From contig JAJYTH010000022.1 in the NCBI GenBank assembly GCA_021793175.1, positions 1-40,525 of the forward strand: a stretch of 40,525 nucleotides of DNA. Direction: 5' to 3'. This document shows, piece after piece, positions 8,369-16,617 of this stretch (its first letter is position 1; every line of letters starts with the position of its first letter). The notes below the pieces were generated by a model. That model worked only from the letters and a program-made list of their open reading frames with translations, was not told the origin of the DNA and made no database searches. The position numbers and the translations under genes are program-made. The stretch comes from Actinomycetes bacterium. GTDB taxonomy: Bacteria; Actinomycetota; Actinomycetes; Mycobacteriales; Pseudonocardiaceae.

Positions 8369-9808
8369 TTGAAGAGCACCGTCGAGCAGCTGAGCCCGAC
8401 GCGCGTGAAGATCAATGTCGAGGTGCCGTTCGACGAGCTCAAACCGAACTTCGACCGCGCTTACCGGAAGATCGCTCAGCAGGTTCGGATTCCTGGTTTT
8501 CGTCCCGGCAAGGCCCCGGCTCGCGTTCTCGAAAGCCGTATCGGCCGCGCCCCGGTGCTCGACGAGGTCATCAACGAGGCCATCCCCGCGAAGTACCTTG
8601 AGGCCGTTCGCAGCGGCGAGGTTCGTACGCTGGGGCAGCCCGAGTTCGAGGTGACCAAGCTCGAGGACCGCGAGGTGCTCGAGTTCAGCGCCGAGGTCGA
8701 TGTTCGCCCGGAGATCACGCTTCCCGACCTCGACGACCTCACGGTCAGCGTGGACGATGTGGAGCTCGACGAGTCCGAGGTCGACGAACAGCTCGACCAA
8801 CTGCGTGCCCGGTTCGGCACCCTGACCGGAGTCGACCGTCCGGCTGAGAACGGTGACTTCGTCTCGATCGACCTGTCGGCCACCGTCGACGGCGAGGAGG
8901 TGCCCGACGCCTCCACCACCGGCCTGTCCTACGAGATCGGCTCCGGCCAGCTCGTCGAGGGCATCGACGAGGCCATCATCGGGGCGAGCGAGGGCGAGAC
9001 CAAGACCTTCACCACCAAACTGGTGGCCGGTGAGCACGCGGGTAAGGACGCCGAGGTCACCGTCAAGGTGAACTCGATCAAGCAGCGCGAACTGCCCGAG
9101 GCCGACGACGAGTTCGCCCAGCTCGCCAGCGAGTTCGACACGCTCGACGAGCTGAAGGCCGACCTGCGTGAGCGCCTGCTGCGCATGAAGCGAGTCCAGC
9201 AGGGCGTGCAGGCCAGGGACAAGGTTCTCGACGAGCTTCTGAGCCGGGTCGAGGTGCCGATCCCCGAGAAGGTGCTCGAGGGCGAGATCGCCAACCGCAA
9301 GCACGATGCCATCCACCCGTTCGACCACGACGAGGAGGCGTTCAAGCGCTCGCTGGAGGCGCAGGGCGGCAACCCCGAGGAGTGGGAGAACGAGGTCCGC
9401 GAGGAGGCCGAGAAGTCGGTGCGGACCCAGCTGTTGCTCGACGCCGTCGCCGATGTCCGTGACGTGTCGGTGAACGACTCCGAGCTCACCGAGCGCATCA
9501 TCTACCAGGCCCAGCGTTTCGGCATGAACCCGGACGAGTACGTGCAGCGTGCGCAGGAGGCGGGCCAGCTGGGCGCCATCTACGCCGATGTGCGGCGGGG
9601 CAAGGCGCTCGCCGAGGTGGTGCGCCAGGCCACCGTCACCGACGCCTCCGGCGAGACACTGGACCTGAGCGAGCTGTTCGGCACCGAGGACGACACGGGC
9701 CAAGCTGCGGACTCGGCGTCGAACGAGGACACTGCGTCAGGTGAAGGGTCGACTGAGGACGGTGCGTCTCAGGCCGCCGACGAGGCTGCCTCGACGACCG
9801 ATCGGTGA
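8369..9808 (+). CDS. tig: Trigger factor, ribosome-associated chaperone and peptidyl-prolyl isomerase
   Basis: A 479-residue trigger factor. The ribosome-binding N-terminal domain contains the signature GFRPGKAP (about residues 45-52). It is followed by an FKBP-type isomerase domain (about 150-245, beginning near [19 protein letters not shown]) and the C-terminal helical chaperone domain. The C-terminal 40-50 residues are acidic and Ser/Glu/Ala rich, a common actinobacterial extension. The start is TTG at 8369 with GAGGAG 8 nt upstream. The protein meets nascent chains at the ribosome exit tunnel. Its place before clpP1-clpP2-clpX matches the widely conserved tig-clpPX order. Confidence 0.97.
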   Translation: MKSTVEQLSPTRVKINVEVPFDELKPNFDRAYRKIAQQVRIPGFRPGKAPARVLESRIGRAPVLDEVINEAIPAKYLEAVRSGEVRTLGQPEFEVTKLEDREVLEFSAEVDVRPEITLPDLDDLTVSVDDVELDESEVDEQLDQLRARFGTLTGVDRPAENGDFVSIDLSATVDGEEVPDASTTGLSYEIGSGQLVEGIDEAIIGASEGETKTFTTKLVAGEHAGKDAEVTVKVNSIKQRELPEADDEFAQLASEFDTLDELKADLRERLLRMKRVQQGVQARDKVLDELLSRVEVPIPEKVLEGEIANRKHDAIHPFDHDEEAFKRSLEAQGGNPEEWENEVREEAEKSVRTQLLLDAVADVRDVSVNDSELTERIIYQAQRFGMNPDEYVQRAQEAGQLGAIYADVRRGKALAEVVRQATVTDASGETLDLSELFGTEDDTGQAADSASNEDTASGEGSTEDGASQAADEAASTTDR

Positions 9809-9828
9809 CCTTTTCTCATGCTCTGAGC

Positions 9829-9868
9829 GAACTCGGGCGGTGTCAGGCATTCTGCGCCGCCCGAATTC
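9829..9868 (+). terminator. Hairpin between tig and clpP1
   Basis: A 12-bp stem with one mismatch (9829-9840 with 9857-9868, loop 16 nt) lies 20 nt after the tig stop. A TAGGGT at 9871-9876 immediately after it is a possible -10 for clpP1. The gap therefore could hold both the end of tig and the clpP promoter. Confidence 0.55.
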
Positions 9869-9916
9869 GTTAGGGTCGGTGACAAGATCTTCGCAACTCC
9901 GAAAAGGCAGGCAGAC

Positions 9917-10522
9917 GTGACGCAGCACATGCCCGAGGGGCGGACCAGCACCGCGGGGCTCAACCTGACCGACTCGGTGTACGAGCGGTTGCTCCAGGAG
10001 CGCATCGTCGTGCTCGGCTCCGAGGTGAATGACGAGGTCGCCAACCGCATCACCGCGCAGCTGTTGCTGCTGGCCGCGGAGGACCCGCATTCCGACATCC
10101 GGTTCTACATCAACTCGCCGGGTGGTTCGGTGACGGCCGGGTTCGCCATCTACGACACCATGCAGCTCATCGAGCCGGACGTGGCGACCTACGCGATGGG
10201 GCTCGCAGCGTCGATGGGGCAGTTCCTGTTGTCGTCGGGGGCGCCGGGTAAGCGCTACGCCTTGCAGCACGCGCGGATCCTCATGCACCAGCCTTCGGCC
10301 GGTGTGGGCGGCACGGCGTCGGACATCGCCATCCAGGCCGAGGTGTTCAGCAAGTGGAAGTACGAGCTGGCGCGCATCACGGCCGAGCAGACCGGTCAGA
10401 CGGTGGAACAGATCCTCAAGGACAGCGACCGTGACCGGTGGTTCACCGCGGCCGAGGCCAAGGACTACGGCTTCGTCGACCAAGTGCTGACTCGCGACAA
10501 CCCGACCCCGAACTCGAACTGA
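9917..10522 (+). CDS. clpP1: ATP-dependent Clp protease proteolytic subunit 1
   Basis: A 201-residue ClpP serine peptidase with catalytic triad Ser99 (GLAASMGQ), His124 (LMHQPSAG) and Asp173 (DRDRWF). The [18 protein letters not shown] segment, which includes the oxyanion-forming glycines, is present. In actinobacteria two ClpP types assemble into a mixed tetradecamer that degrades unfolded proteins delivered by ClpX or ClpC1. The start is GTG at 9917 after AGGCAGG. It lies 27 bp before clpP2 and is surely cotranscribed with it. Confidence 0.97.
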   Translation: MTQHMPEGRTSTAGLNLTDSVYERLLQERIVVLGSEVNDEVANRITAQLLLLAAEDPHSDIRFYINSPGGSVTAGFAIYDTMQLIEPDVATYAMGLAASMGQFLLSSGAPGKRYALQHARILMHQPSAGVGGTASDIAIQAEVFSKWKYELARITAEQTGQTVEQILKDSDRDRWFTAAEAKDYGFVDQVLTRDNPTPNSN

Positions 10523-10549
10523 CCGGGCAGCCAGGCTAGGAGGAGAATC

Positions 10550-11176
10550 ATGAACGGTTTCCAGCTTCCGCAGGCCCGGTACATCCTGCCCTCGTATGTG
10601 GAGCGCACGAGCTACGGGATCAAGGAGTCGAACCCGTACAACAAGCTCTACGAAGAGCGGCAGATCATGCTGGGCGTCCAGGTCGACGACGCCTCCGCTA
10701 ACGACGTGATGGCGCAGTTGCTCCACCTCGAGCACGAGGACCCGGATCGCGACATCATCCTGTACATCAACTCGCCCGGTGGGTCGTTCACCGCGTTGAT
10801 GGCGATCTACGACACGATGCAGTACGTCCGTCCGGACATCCAGACGGTGTGCCTCGGCCAGGCCGCTTCGGCCGCCGCGGTGCTGCTGGCCGCGGGCACG
10901 AAGGGTAAGCGGCTCGCGTTGCCGAACTCCCGCGTGCTGATCCATCAGCCCGCTACCGAGGGTGCCTACGGGCAGGTGTCGGACCTGGAGATCCAGGCCG
11001 CCGAGATCCAGCGGGTGCGCCGCCTGATGGAGACCACGCTGGCCAAGCACACCAACAAGTCGGCCGACGAGGTGCGGGCCGATATCGAGCGTGACAAGAT
11101 TCTGACGCCCGAAGAGGCCAAGGAATACGGCATCATCGATCACGTGCTGGAGTACCGCAAGGCATCGCAGAGCTGA
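10550..11176 (+). CDS. clpP2: ATP-dependent Clp protease proteolytic subunit 2
   Basis: A 208-residue ClpP paralogue with triad Ser107 (GQAASAAAV), His132 (IHQPATEG) and Asp182 (ERDKIL). Compared with ClpP1 it has a longer N-terminal segment before the [18 protein letters not shown] core. In the actinobacterial enzyme this subunit usually makes the ring that docks the ATPase. The ATG at 10550 has AGGAGGAG 5-8 nt upstream, a strong site. Confidence 0.97.
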   Translation: MNGFQLPQARYILPSYVERTSYGIKESNPYNKLYEERQIMLGVQVDDASANDVMAQLLHLEHEDPDRDIILYINSPGGSFTALMAIYDTMQYVRPDIQTVCLGQAASAAAVLLAAGTKGKRLALPNSRVLIHQPATEGAYGQVSDLEIQAAEIQRVRRLMETTLAKHTNKSADEVRADIERDKILTPEEAKEYGIIDHVLEYRKASQS

Positions 11177-11198
11177 CGGAAGCGGCCTTCGTGATGGG

Positions 11199-11232
11199 GC
11201 GGGCGGCGTGTCTGCACAGGGCCGCCGTCCGC
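11199..11232 (+). terminator. Terminator-like hairpin after clpP2
   Basis: A 10-bp stem with one G-U pair (11199-11208 with 11223-11232) and a 14-nt loop, followed by a pyrimidine-rich stretch. It separates clpP1-clpP2 from clpX, which then needs its own promoter in 11233-11366. A TACCGT at 11303-11308 is a possible -10. Confidence 0.5.
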
Positions 11233-11366
11233 TTCTCGCATTAGTCTTGAGGTTCCGGGCGCTCGATCGCTGGTAAATCTCCCGTTGGGCGCGCGGGACG
11301 GGTACCGTCAGTGGCAACGCACGAGGAAAGGTGTCATCGACACCGGGAGGGGACGAGGCAGCGGTC

Positions 11367-12656
11367 ATGGCACGGATCGGCGACGGGGGAGACCTGCTGA
11401 AGTGCTCTTTCTGCGGCAAGAGCCAGAAACAGGTGAAAAAGCTCATCGCCGGGCCCGGCGTGTACATCTGTGACGAATGCATAGAGCTGTGCAACGAGAT
11501 CATCGAGGAGGAGCTCGCCGAGACGAGCGACGTCAAGCTCGATGAGTTGCCCAAGCCGGCCGACATCCACGAGTTCCTCGAGCAGTACATCATCGGCCAG
11601 GACGAGGCCAAGCGGACTCTCGCCGTCGCGGTGTACAACCACTACAAGCGCATCCAGTCGGACCCGAACAGCTCCAAGGACTCTAAGGACGAGCCTGTGG
11701 AGCTGGCGAAGTCCAACATCCTGATGCTGGGCCCCACGGGGTGTGGCAAGACCTATCTGGCGCAGACGCTGGCGAAGCTGCTCAACGTTCCGTTCGCGAT
11801 CGCCGATGCCACCGCGTTGACCGAGGCCGGTTACGTCGGTGAGGACGTCGAGAACATCCTGTTGAAGCTCATCCAGGCCGCAGACTACGACGTCAAACGC
11901 GCTGAGACGGGCATCATCTACATCGACGAGGTCGACAAGATCGCTCGTAAGTCCGAGAACCCGTCGATCACCCGGGACGTGTCGGGTGAGGGTGTGCAGC
12001 AGGCGTTGCTCAAGATCCTGGAGGGCACGACGGCGTCGGTGCCCCCGCAGGGTGGACGGAAGCATCCCCACCAGGAGTTCATCCAGATCGACACCACGAA
12101 CGTATTGTTCATCGTGGCAGGGGCGTTCGCGGGCCTGGAGAAGATCATCAACGACCGCATCGGTAAACGTGGTCTGGGCTTCGGGGCCGAGATCCGCACC
12201 AAGCGGGAGATCGAAGAGAGCAACATCTTCAGCGAGACGATGCCCGAGGATCTGATCAAGTTCGGTCTGATCCCGGAGTTCATCGGTCGTCTCCCGGTCG
12301 TCGCCAGCGTCACCAACCTCGACAAGCAGTCGCTCGTGCGTATCCTCACCGAACCGCGCAACGCGTTGACCAAGCAATACAAGAAGCTGTTCGAGATGGA
12401 CAACGTGGAGCTGGAGTTCACCAAGACGGCGCTGGAGGCGATCGCCGACCAGGCGCTGCTGCGGGGGACCGGCGCACGCGGTCTGCGCGCGATCATGGAA
12501 GAGGTCCTGCAACCGGTGATGTACGAGATCCCGAGTCGCGACGACGTGGCGAAGGTGGTCATCACCGAACAGACGGTGCGGGAGAACGTGAATCCCACGA
12601 TCGTGTCACGTCAGCCGACACGGCGGCAGCGGGAGCGTGGGGAGAAGTCGGCCTAA
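11367..12656 (+). CDS. clpX: ATP-dependent Clp protease ATP-binding subunit ClpX
   Basis: A 429-residue AAA+ unfoldase. The N-terminal zinc-binding domain has Cys13, Cys16, Cys35 and Cys38 (CSFCGK and CDECIELC). Walker A is GPTGCGKT (122-129) and Walker B is IIYIDE (183-188). The C-terminal small domain contains [16 protein letters not shown]. ClpX unfolds tagged substrates and feeds them to ClpP1P2. The ATG at 11367 was preferred to an upstream in-frame start at 11331, because conservation begins at [16 protein letters not shown] and GGACGAGG lies just before it. Confidence 0.97.
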   Translation: MARIGDGGDLLKCSFCGKSQKQVKKLIAGPGVYICDECIELCNEIIEEELAETSDVKLDELPKPADIHEFLEQYIIGQDEAKRTLAVAVYNHYKRIQSDPNSSKDSKDEPVELAKSNILMLGPTGCGKTYLAQTLAKLLNVPFAIADATALTEAGYVGEDVENILLKLIQAADYDVKRAETGIIYIDEVDKIARKSENPSITRDVSGEGVQQALLKILEGTTASVPPQGGRKHPHQEFIQIDTTNVLFIVAGAFAGLEKIINDRIGKRGLGFGAEIRTKREIEESNIFSETMPEDLIKFGLIPEFIGRLPVVASVTNLDKQSLVRILTEPRNALTKQYKKLFEMDNVELEFTKTALEAIADQALLRGTGARGLRAIMEEVLQPVMYEIPSRDDVAKVVITEQTVRENVNPTIVSRQPTRRQRERGEKSA

Positions 12657-12668
12657 AGCGCTGAACGC

Positions 12669-12674
12669 TACTCT
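12669..12674 (+). promoter_or_regulatory. -10 element, leaderless type, for the small membrane protein gene
   Basis: TACTCT (TANNNT) ends 8 nt before the ATG at 12683 and no Shine-Dalgarno sequence is present. This spacing predicts transcription starting at or within 1-2 nt of the ATG. Confidence 0.5.
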
Positions 12675-12682
12675 CGGTTTCC

Positions 12683-13036
12683 ATGACAGCTACGCCACCG
12701 ACGTCCTCGCCCGTGTCGAACGGCGATCAGGGCGCCGATTTCGATGATCTCGCCCGCAAGTTCGTCAGGGTCGCACGGTTGCGTCGACCGCGCGTCCACC
12801 TGGCACTGCTCGTTCTGCTGGGCGTACTCGTGGCCGTGTGTCTGCTTGCGACGATCACGCGTGCCTCCGCCGTACCGCTCATCCCGCTCGCCGGGTTGGC
12901 CGTCTCCGGTTACGCGGTGTGGCGCCTTCGTACGGCTGTCACCGATAGACAGCTCGTGGGGCAGATGACTTTGTTCGCGGTCGCGGTCTCGGTCTCTCTG
13001 TGGTCGATGTCGTACCTCGCTCGTACCCTGCTCTGA
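12683..13036 (+). CDS. Small membrane protein of unknown function
   Basis: A 117-residue protein with a hydrophilic N-terminus of about 45 residues, basic near the membrane (KFVRVARLRRPR), and three hydrophobic segments: LALLVLLGVLVAVCLLATI, VPLIPLAGLAVSGYAVW, and a last one around TLFAVAVSVSLWSMSYLA. I recognise no family. It follows clpX by 26 bp but has its own leaderless-type -10, so it can be expressed separately. High third-position GC supports it being real. Confidence 0.75.
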   Translation: MTATPPTSSPVSNGDQGADFDDLARKFVRVARLRRPRVHLALLVLLGVLVAVCLLATITRASAVPLIPLAGLAVSGYAVWRLRTAVTDRQLVGQMTLFAVAVSVSLWSMSYLARTLL

Positions 13037-13038
13037 GG

Positions 13039-13063
13039 GTTTACACAGCGCGACCCCGGGATA
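13039..13063 (+). promoter_or_regulatory. Stress-sigma-factor-like promoter (sigma-F/sigma-B type)
   Basis: GTTT (13039-13042) and GGGATA (13058-13063) are separated by 15 nt. This resembles the GTTT-N15-17-GGGTAT consensus of mycobacterial SigF and the related Streptomyces sigma-B group. It lies in the 68-bp gap ahead of the MEDS/HATPase gene and would give a leader of about 35 nt. One position of the -10 differs from consensus. Confidence 0.45.
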
Positions 13064-13104
13064 GCCCGTTCGGGTTAGCGATGTGAGCGCGAGGAAACGT
13101 AGCC

Positions 13105-14031
13105 GTGAGAGGACTTCACGATATCGAGGGGCGGTTTTCTCACCAGGCGCTTTTCTACCGGGACACCCAGGATTACCTGGCCGGAACAGTGCCTTTCATT
13201 CTTCGAGGGCTCGCCCAGGGCGAGTCCGTAGTGGTGGCGGTGCCGGAGCACCATATTCGGCTGCTCGAGCGGGCTCTCGGGCCGGCCGCGGACCGGATCC
13301 GTCTGCTCGACATGAATGACGTGGGACGCAATCCCGGACGGGTGTTGCCGACCCTCCTCCGTTTCTTCTCCGATGCGCAGGGACCTGCCCGCTTGCTCGG
13401 TGAGCCCGTGTGGCAGGGACGCTCGACGGAGGAGTACCTGGCATGTGTCCAACACGAGGCCTTGATCAACCTCGCGTTCGCCGACTGGGCCGCGACGTTT
13501 CTGTGTCCGTACGACATCAACATCCTCAGTCCCGAGGCGGTCGCCGATGTGGAGGCGACGCACACCGTGCTCGTGGACTCGACAGGAACGTGGCCCAGTA
13601 CGGCTTATGCTCCGCACACCGCGTACGAGCGGTGCAACGTGCCGTTGCCGATTCCCGACGGCGCGTTCACGTTGCCGTTCGACATCGAAGCTCTGTCGGA
13701 GGTCCGCCGAACCGCCACCGAGTTCGCCGCGTGCGCGGGCTTCGGGGAGAACCGCCTGCAGGATGTCGCCCTGGCGGTGGGCGAGATATGTGCTAACAGC
13801 GTCCAGCATGGTGGCGGGAGAGGAGTCTTCGCGATCTGGCGGCACGAGGACGGTGTGGTCTTCGAGGTCACCGACAAGGGCCGGCTCACCGACCCATTGG
13901 CCGGCCGTAGGCCACCTGCCGCCCACCAGTACGGAGGTTGGGGTCTGTTATTGGTCAACCAGATCTCGGATCTCGTGCGCACGCACACCGGTCCGGAAGG
14001 ACTGACGACGCAGGTCTATCTGCGGTGGTGA
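13105..14031 (+). CDS. MEDS-domain and HATPase (RsbW-like) anti-sigma/signalling protein
   Basis: A 308-residue two-domain protein. Residues about 10-170 match the MEDS (DcmR-type sensory) domain: HQALFYRDTQDYLAGTVPFI, then GESVVVAVP. Residues about 185-305 form an anti-sigma-type HATPase with N-box GEICANSVQHGGG, G1-like DKGRLTDP and G2 GGWGLLLV. It lacks a phosphoacceptor His domain and so resembles serine kinases of the RsbW group, which bind sigma factors or phosphorylate anti-anti-sigma factors. MEDS domains are thought to sense small molecules. The start is GTG at 13105 after GAGGAAA. A stress-sigma-like promoter lies directly upstream, suggesting feedback on such a sigma factor (inference). 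Confidence 0.85.
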   Translation: MRGLHDIEGRFSHQALFYRDTQDYLAGTVPFILRGLAQGESVVVAVPEHHIRLLERALGPAADRIRLLDMNDVGRNPGRVLPTLLRFFSDAQGPARLLGEPVWQGRSTEEYLACVQHEALINLAFADWAATFLCPYDINILSPEAVADVEATHTVLVDSTGTWPSTAYAPHTAYERCNVPLPIPDGAFTLPFDIEALSEVRRTATEFAACAGFGENRLQDVALAVGEICANSVQHGGGRGVFAIWRHEDGVVFEVTDKGRLTDPLAGRRPPAAHQYGGWGLLLVNQISDLVRTHTGPEGLTTQVYLRW

Positions 14032-14053
14032 CCGCGGTGACGTGGTCACCACC
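14024..14053. terminator. Bidirectional terminator between convergent genes
   Basis: A perfect 10-bp inverted repeat (14024-14033 with 14044-14053, loop 10 nt) spans the MEDS gene stop and abuts the stop of the convergent esterase gene. It can serve both transcripts. Confidence 0.65.
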
Positions 14054-14932
14054 TCACACCTGTCGTGGTGTGTGCTTGCCGAGGAAATCGAGCAGGCCCG
14101 GCACGGTGGACCGGAAGAAACGAGGGCTGTGGCTCCCGGGCGCGAGATGGGCGATCTCGGGATCGGCTCGTTCGATGAAAGTGCGCACGCCGTTGATGAA
14201 CGGGTCCTCGGTTCCGCACCAGATGCCGGTGGGGACGTTGCTGAGGGCCTCGACATTGTGCAGGGGGTCCATGGAGGTCCATTCGGCCTTGCTGCGCCAG
14301 ACGCGTCGTTTACGCATCCGCCGCCACGACATCAGTGCGGGGGCGACCGCTCCGACGGCTCGTACGGGACGTCCTCGTTCGGAACGACGGCGAGCGTAGA
14401 GCAGGGCGCCGAAACCTCCCATCGATATCCCCGCGGAAGCGAATGGTGTGCCGTCCGTGCCCGCGAGGCCACGTGCGCGTAACCATTCGGGCACTTCTTC
14501 CAAGAGCATGCTCATGGGATCGTCGCCACGGTGGTGCTCGTGCCAGTACGTACTGCCACCGTCCACGGCGACGAAGCCGAGCGCGGGGATGCGTCCATCG
14601 GCCACGGCGTCGCCGAGTCTGGTCATCAGGCTGCCCGGGCCGGCCCTCCGGGCGACGGAGCCTCGGCCGTGCAGCAACACCACCATGGGCATGCCGTGTG
14701 GTGGGGTTCGGCGAGGGAGCGTGTAGACCACTTCGACGTCCTGCCGACGGTATCGCGAGTAGCGCTCTTCTCGTATCGCGACGCCACTTGCCCGCACCGA
14801 ACGTGCCGACGAGGAGGTTCCGCCGAGAGAGGTGACACCCAACGTCGCCGACAACGTGATACCCAGCAGAACGCTTCGCCTGCTGAGCAGAATACCGGAT
14901 CGTCGTGAGTCGGGTGAATACGGCACGGCCAC
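14054..14932 (-). CDS. Tat-exported alpha/beta-hydrolase esterase (esterase-D/antigen-85-like fold)
   Basis: A 292-residue protein. Residues 17-40 look like a twin-arginine signal: SRRSVLLG with Arg18-Arg19, a hydrophobic stretch, then a Ser/Ala-rich region. The mature part has VVLLHGRGS (oxyanion region), a nucleophile elbow GISMGG with Ser170, and a Gly-rich core typical of the putative esterase family that includes FrmB and antigen 85 relatives. It probably cleaves an ester outside the membrane; the substrate is unknown. The start was set at GTG 14932, which has GGACGAGG 8 nt upstream; a second GTG two codons later is equally possible. A much longer reading upstream overlaps fdhD and was rejected. 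Confidence 0.78.
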   Translation of the reverse strand: MAVPYSPDSRRSGILLSRRSVLLGITLSATLGVTSLGGTSSSARSVRASGVAIREERYSRYRRQDVEVVYTLPRRTPPHGMPMVVLLHGRGSVARRAGPGSLMTRLGDAVADGRIPALGFVAVDGGSTYWHEHHRGDDPMSMLLEEVPEWLRARGLAGTDGTPFASAGISMGGFGALLYARRRSERGRPVRAVGAVAPALMSWRRMRKRRVWRSKAEWTSMDPLHNVEALSNVPTGIWCGTEDPFINGVRTFIERADPEIAHLAPGSHSPRFFRSTVPGLLDFLGKHTPRQV

Positions 14933-14976
14933 TCCCAGGGCCTCGTCCTGCGCGACGAGGACGCACTCGCCTTCGG

Positions 14977-15795
14977 TTACTCGATCCCGTTGCCGGTGTA
15001 CACGTTCATGCTCTCCCCGCGGAGGAAGCCGACCAAGGTCATGCCGTTGTCCTCGGCCAGCTCGACCGCGAGTGACGAAGGTGCCGACACCGCGGCGATC
15101 AGGGAGATACCCGCCATCGTCGCCTTCTGAACCAGTTCGAAGGAGGCGCGGCCGGACAGTAACAATCCGGTGTCGCGCGCGGGAACACGGTTCTCCTGAA
15201 GTGTCCAGCCGAGCAGTTTGTCCACGGCGTTGTGCCTGCCGACGTCCTCCCGCACGGCGAGCAACGTGCCGTCCGCGGTGAACAGGGCCGCCGCGTGCAG
15301 CCCTCCGGTGGAGGCGAACACGCGTTGTTCCCGTCGAAGGGCGTCGGGCAGTGCCGACAGCACCGTGCGATCGATCGTGAACGTCGAGTCGCCGGGAGCG
15401 AACCGGCTTTTCAGCCGCACGGCGTCCAACGCGGCCTTGCCGCACACCCCGCAGGACGACGTGGTGTAGAAGTTGCGCTGCACTCCGACGTCGGGCATCG
15501 GCACGTCGTCGGCCAGCTGGAGGTCGAGCACGTTGTACGTGTTGCGGCCGGTGTCGTCCACACTGTCGCAGTAGCGGGCGAGGACGACGTCCTCCCTGGC
15601 CCCGATGACACCTTCGGACAGCAGGAAACCGTGTGCGAGTTCGACGTCGTGTCCCGGTGTCCGCATGGTGACGGCCAGGGGGGTGCCCGAGACGCGGATC
15701 TCCAGCGGTTCCTCGGCGGCCAGCGTGTCCGGCCTGCGGCGGTCGCCGTGCGGAGTCAGTTTTCGCACGGGTCTGCGTACCGTCACCCGGCCCAT
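14977..15795 (-). CDS. fdhD: Formate dehydrogenase accessory sulfurtransferase FdhD
   Basis: A 272-residue FdhD. The functional Cys pair is Cys115 and Cys118 in SSCGVCGK. Other landmarks are [33 protein letters not shown] and [14 protein letters not shown]. FdhD passes sulfur from a cysteine desulfurase to the molybdenum cofactor, which activates formate dehydrogenases. No formate dehydrogenase gene lies in this window, so its partner must be elsewhere. The start is ATG at 15795 with GAAGGAG 8 nt upstream. The stop lies 44 bp from the esterase start on the same strand, so the two may be cotranscribed. Confidence 0.95.
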   Translation of the reverse strand: MGRVTVRRPVRKLTPHGDRRRPDTLAAEEPLEIRVSGTPLAVTMRTPGHDVELAHGFLLSEGVIGAREDVVLARYCDSVDDTGRNTYNVLDLQLADDVPMPDVGVQRNFYTTSSCGVCGKAALDAVRLKSRFAPGDSTFTIDRTVLSALPDALRREQRVFASTGGLHAAALFTADGTLLAVREDVGRHNAVDKLLGWTLQENRVPARDTGLLLSGRASFELVQKATMAGISLIAAVSAPSSLAVELAEDNGMTLVGFLRGESMNVYTGNGIE

Positions 15796-15873
15796 CGGCA
15801 CCACTCCTTCACGTTGCGCGGCCCCTCCATCATGACGTGTTCCGGACACCGAACGCGAGTGAAGATCATCCTC

Positions 15874-15879
15874 TACGCT
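15874..15879 (+). promoter_or_regulatory. -10 element, leaderless type, for the GPP34 gene
   Basis: TACGCT (TANNNT) ends 7 nt before the ATG at 15887. No Shine-Dalgarno sequence is present. It lies in the 91-bp divergent gap with fdhD. Confidence 0.5.
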
Positions 15880-15886
15880 CGCGGGT

Positions 15887-16555
15887 ATGTTGATCGCTGA
15901 GGATCTGCTGTTGCTGGTGTACGACGACGAGGTCGGCAAACCGGTGAGCATGATCTCCCATCTGGAGCATTCGCTGGCCGGGGCACTGCTGGTGGAACTG
16001 GCCATCCGAGAGCGTGTCGATATCACCACCGACGGCGACGAGGGCAAGTCGGGCAGGATCGTGATGCGGGACGACACACCGACCGGGTCGGCACCGCTGG
16101 ACGACGCGCTCGCTCAACTGTCCACGCTGGAAGGGAAGAAACCCAAGGACGTGTTGAGTCCCTTGGCGAGTGGTCAACTCATCGAGCGTCTGCTCCAGGG
16201 ACTCGTCGAACGTGGCATTCTCCGCCGGGAACGTGGTCGTGTTCTCGGACTGTTCCCCACCACCCGCTGGCCCGCCGAGGACTCCCGGCACGAGGAACAG
16301 GTCAAGGCCCAGTTGCGTCGTGTGCTCGTGGACGGCGAGGAGCCGGACGAACGTACCGCCGCGCTGATCGCCCTGTTGGCCAACACCACGGCGCTGAAGC
16401 ACGTCATCGGCAAGGAGGACGGCGAGGTGGCCGATCGCAGGGCCAAGAAGATCGCGGAGGGCAACTGGGCGAGCGACGCTCTGCGTAAGACCGTCGAGGA
16501 GATCGTCACAGCGACGTTGATCGTCCCCACGATCCTGGTGGCCGGTTCCTCCTGA
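15887..16555 (+). CDS. GPP34 (GOLPH3-like) family protein
   Basis: A 222-residue all-helical protein of the GOLPH3/VPS74 family, widespread in actinobacteria. Landmarks are [19 protein letters not shown] at the N-terminus, an [14 protein letters not shown] helix, LERLLQ-like [18 protein letters not shown] and FPTTRWP. In eukaryotes the family binds phosphatidylinositol 4-phosphate and retains Golgi enzymes; its bacterial role is not known. It appears to be expressed from a leaderless transcript and precedes valS on the same strand. Confidence 0.88.
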   Translation: MLIAEDLLLLVYDDEVGKPVSMISHLEHSLAGALLVELAIRERVDITTDGDEGKSGRIVMRDDTPTGSAPLDDALAQLSTLEGKKPKDVLSPLASGQLIERLLQGLVERGILRRERGRVLGLFPTTRWPAEDSRHEEQVKAQLRRVLVDGEEPDERTAALIALLANTTALKHVIGKEDGEVADRRAKKIAEGNWASDALRKTVEEIVTATLIVPTILVAGSS

Positions 16556-16603
16556 CTCCGTCCGCAGCCGGTGAGCCGGTGAGAGGCGGGAGGAGGGACT
16601 TCG

Positions 16604-16609
16604 TAGACT
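16604..16609 (+). promoter_or_regulatory. -10 element, leaderless type, for valS
   Basis: TAGACT ends 8 nt before the GTG at 16618. The nearest purine-rich run (GGAGGAGGG, about 16589-16597) is roughly 20 nt from the GTG, too far to act as a ribosome-binding site for it. Confidence 0.55.
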
Positions 16610-16617
16610 TACTTATC

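Noticed and set aside
8282..9703. 473-codon minus-strand frame across tig
   Set aside because: Antisense of trigger factor; apparent heptad-like leucines arise from the GAG/CTC codon pattern of the real gene.
9809..9916. ClgR operator ahead of clpP1
   Set aside because: No clear CGC-N5-GCG dyad of the expected form is present; the strong inverted repeat there fits a terminator better.
14933..15445. Extension of the esterase reading frame into fdhD
   Set aside because: It overlaps the conserved part of fdhD in another frame on the same strand and lacks any family resemblance.
16556..16617. T-box or other riboswitch ahead of valS
   Set aside because: Only 62 nt separate the genes and the -10 lies 8 nt before the GTG, leaving no leader to fold.
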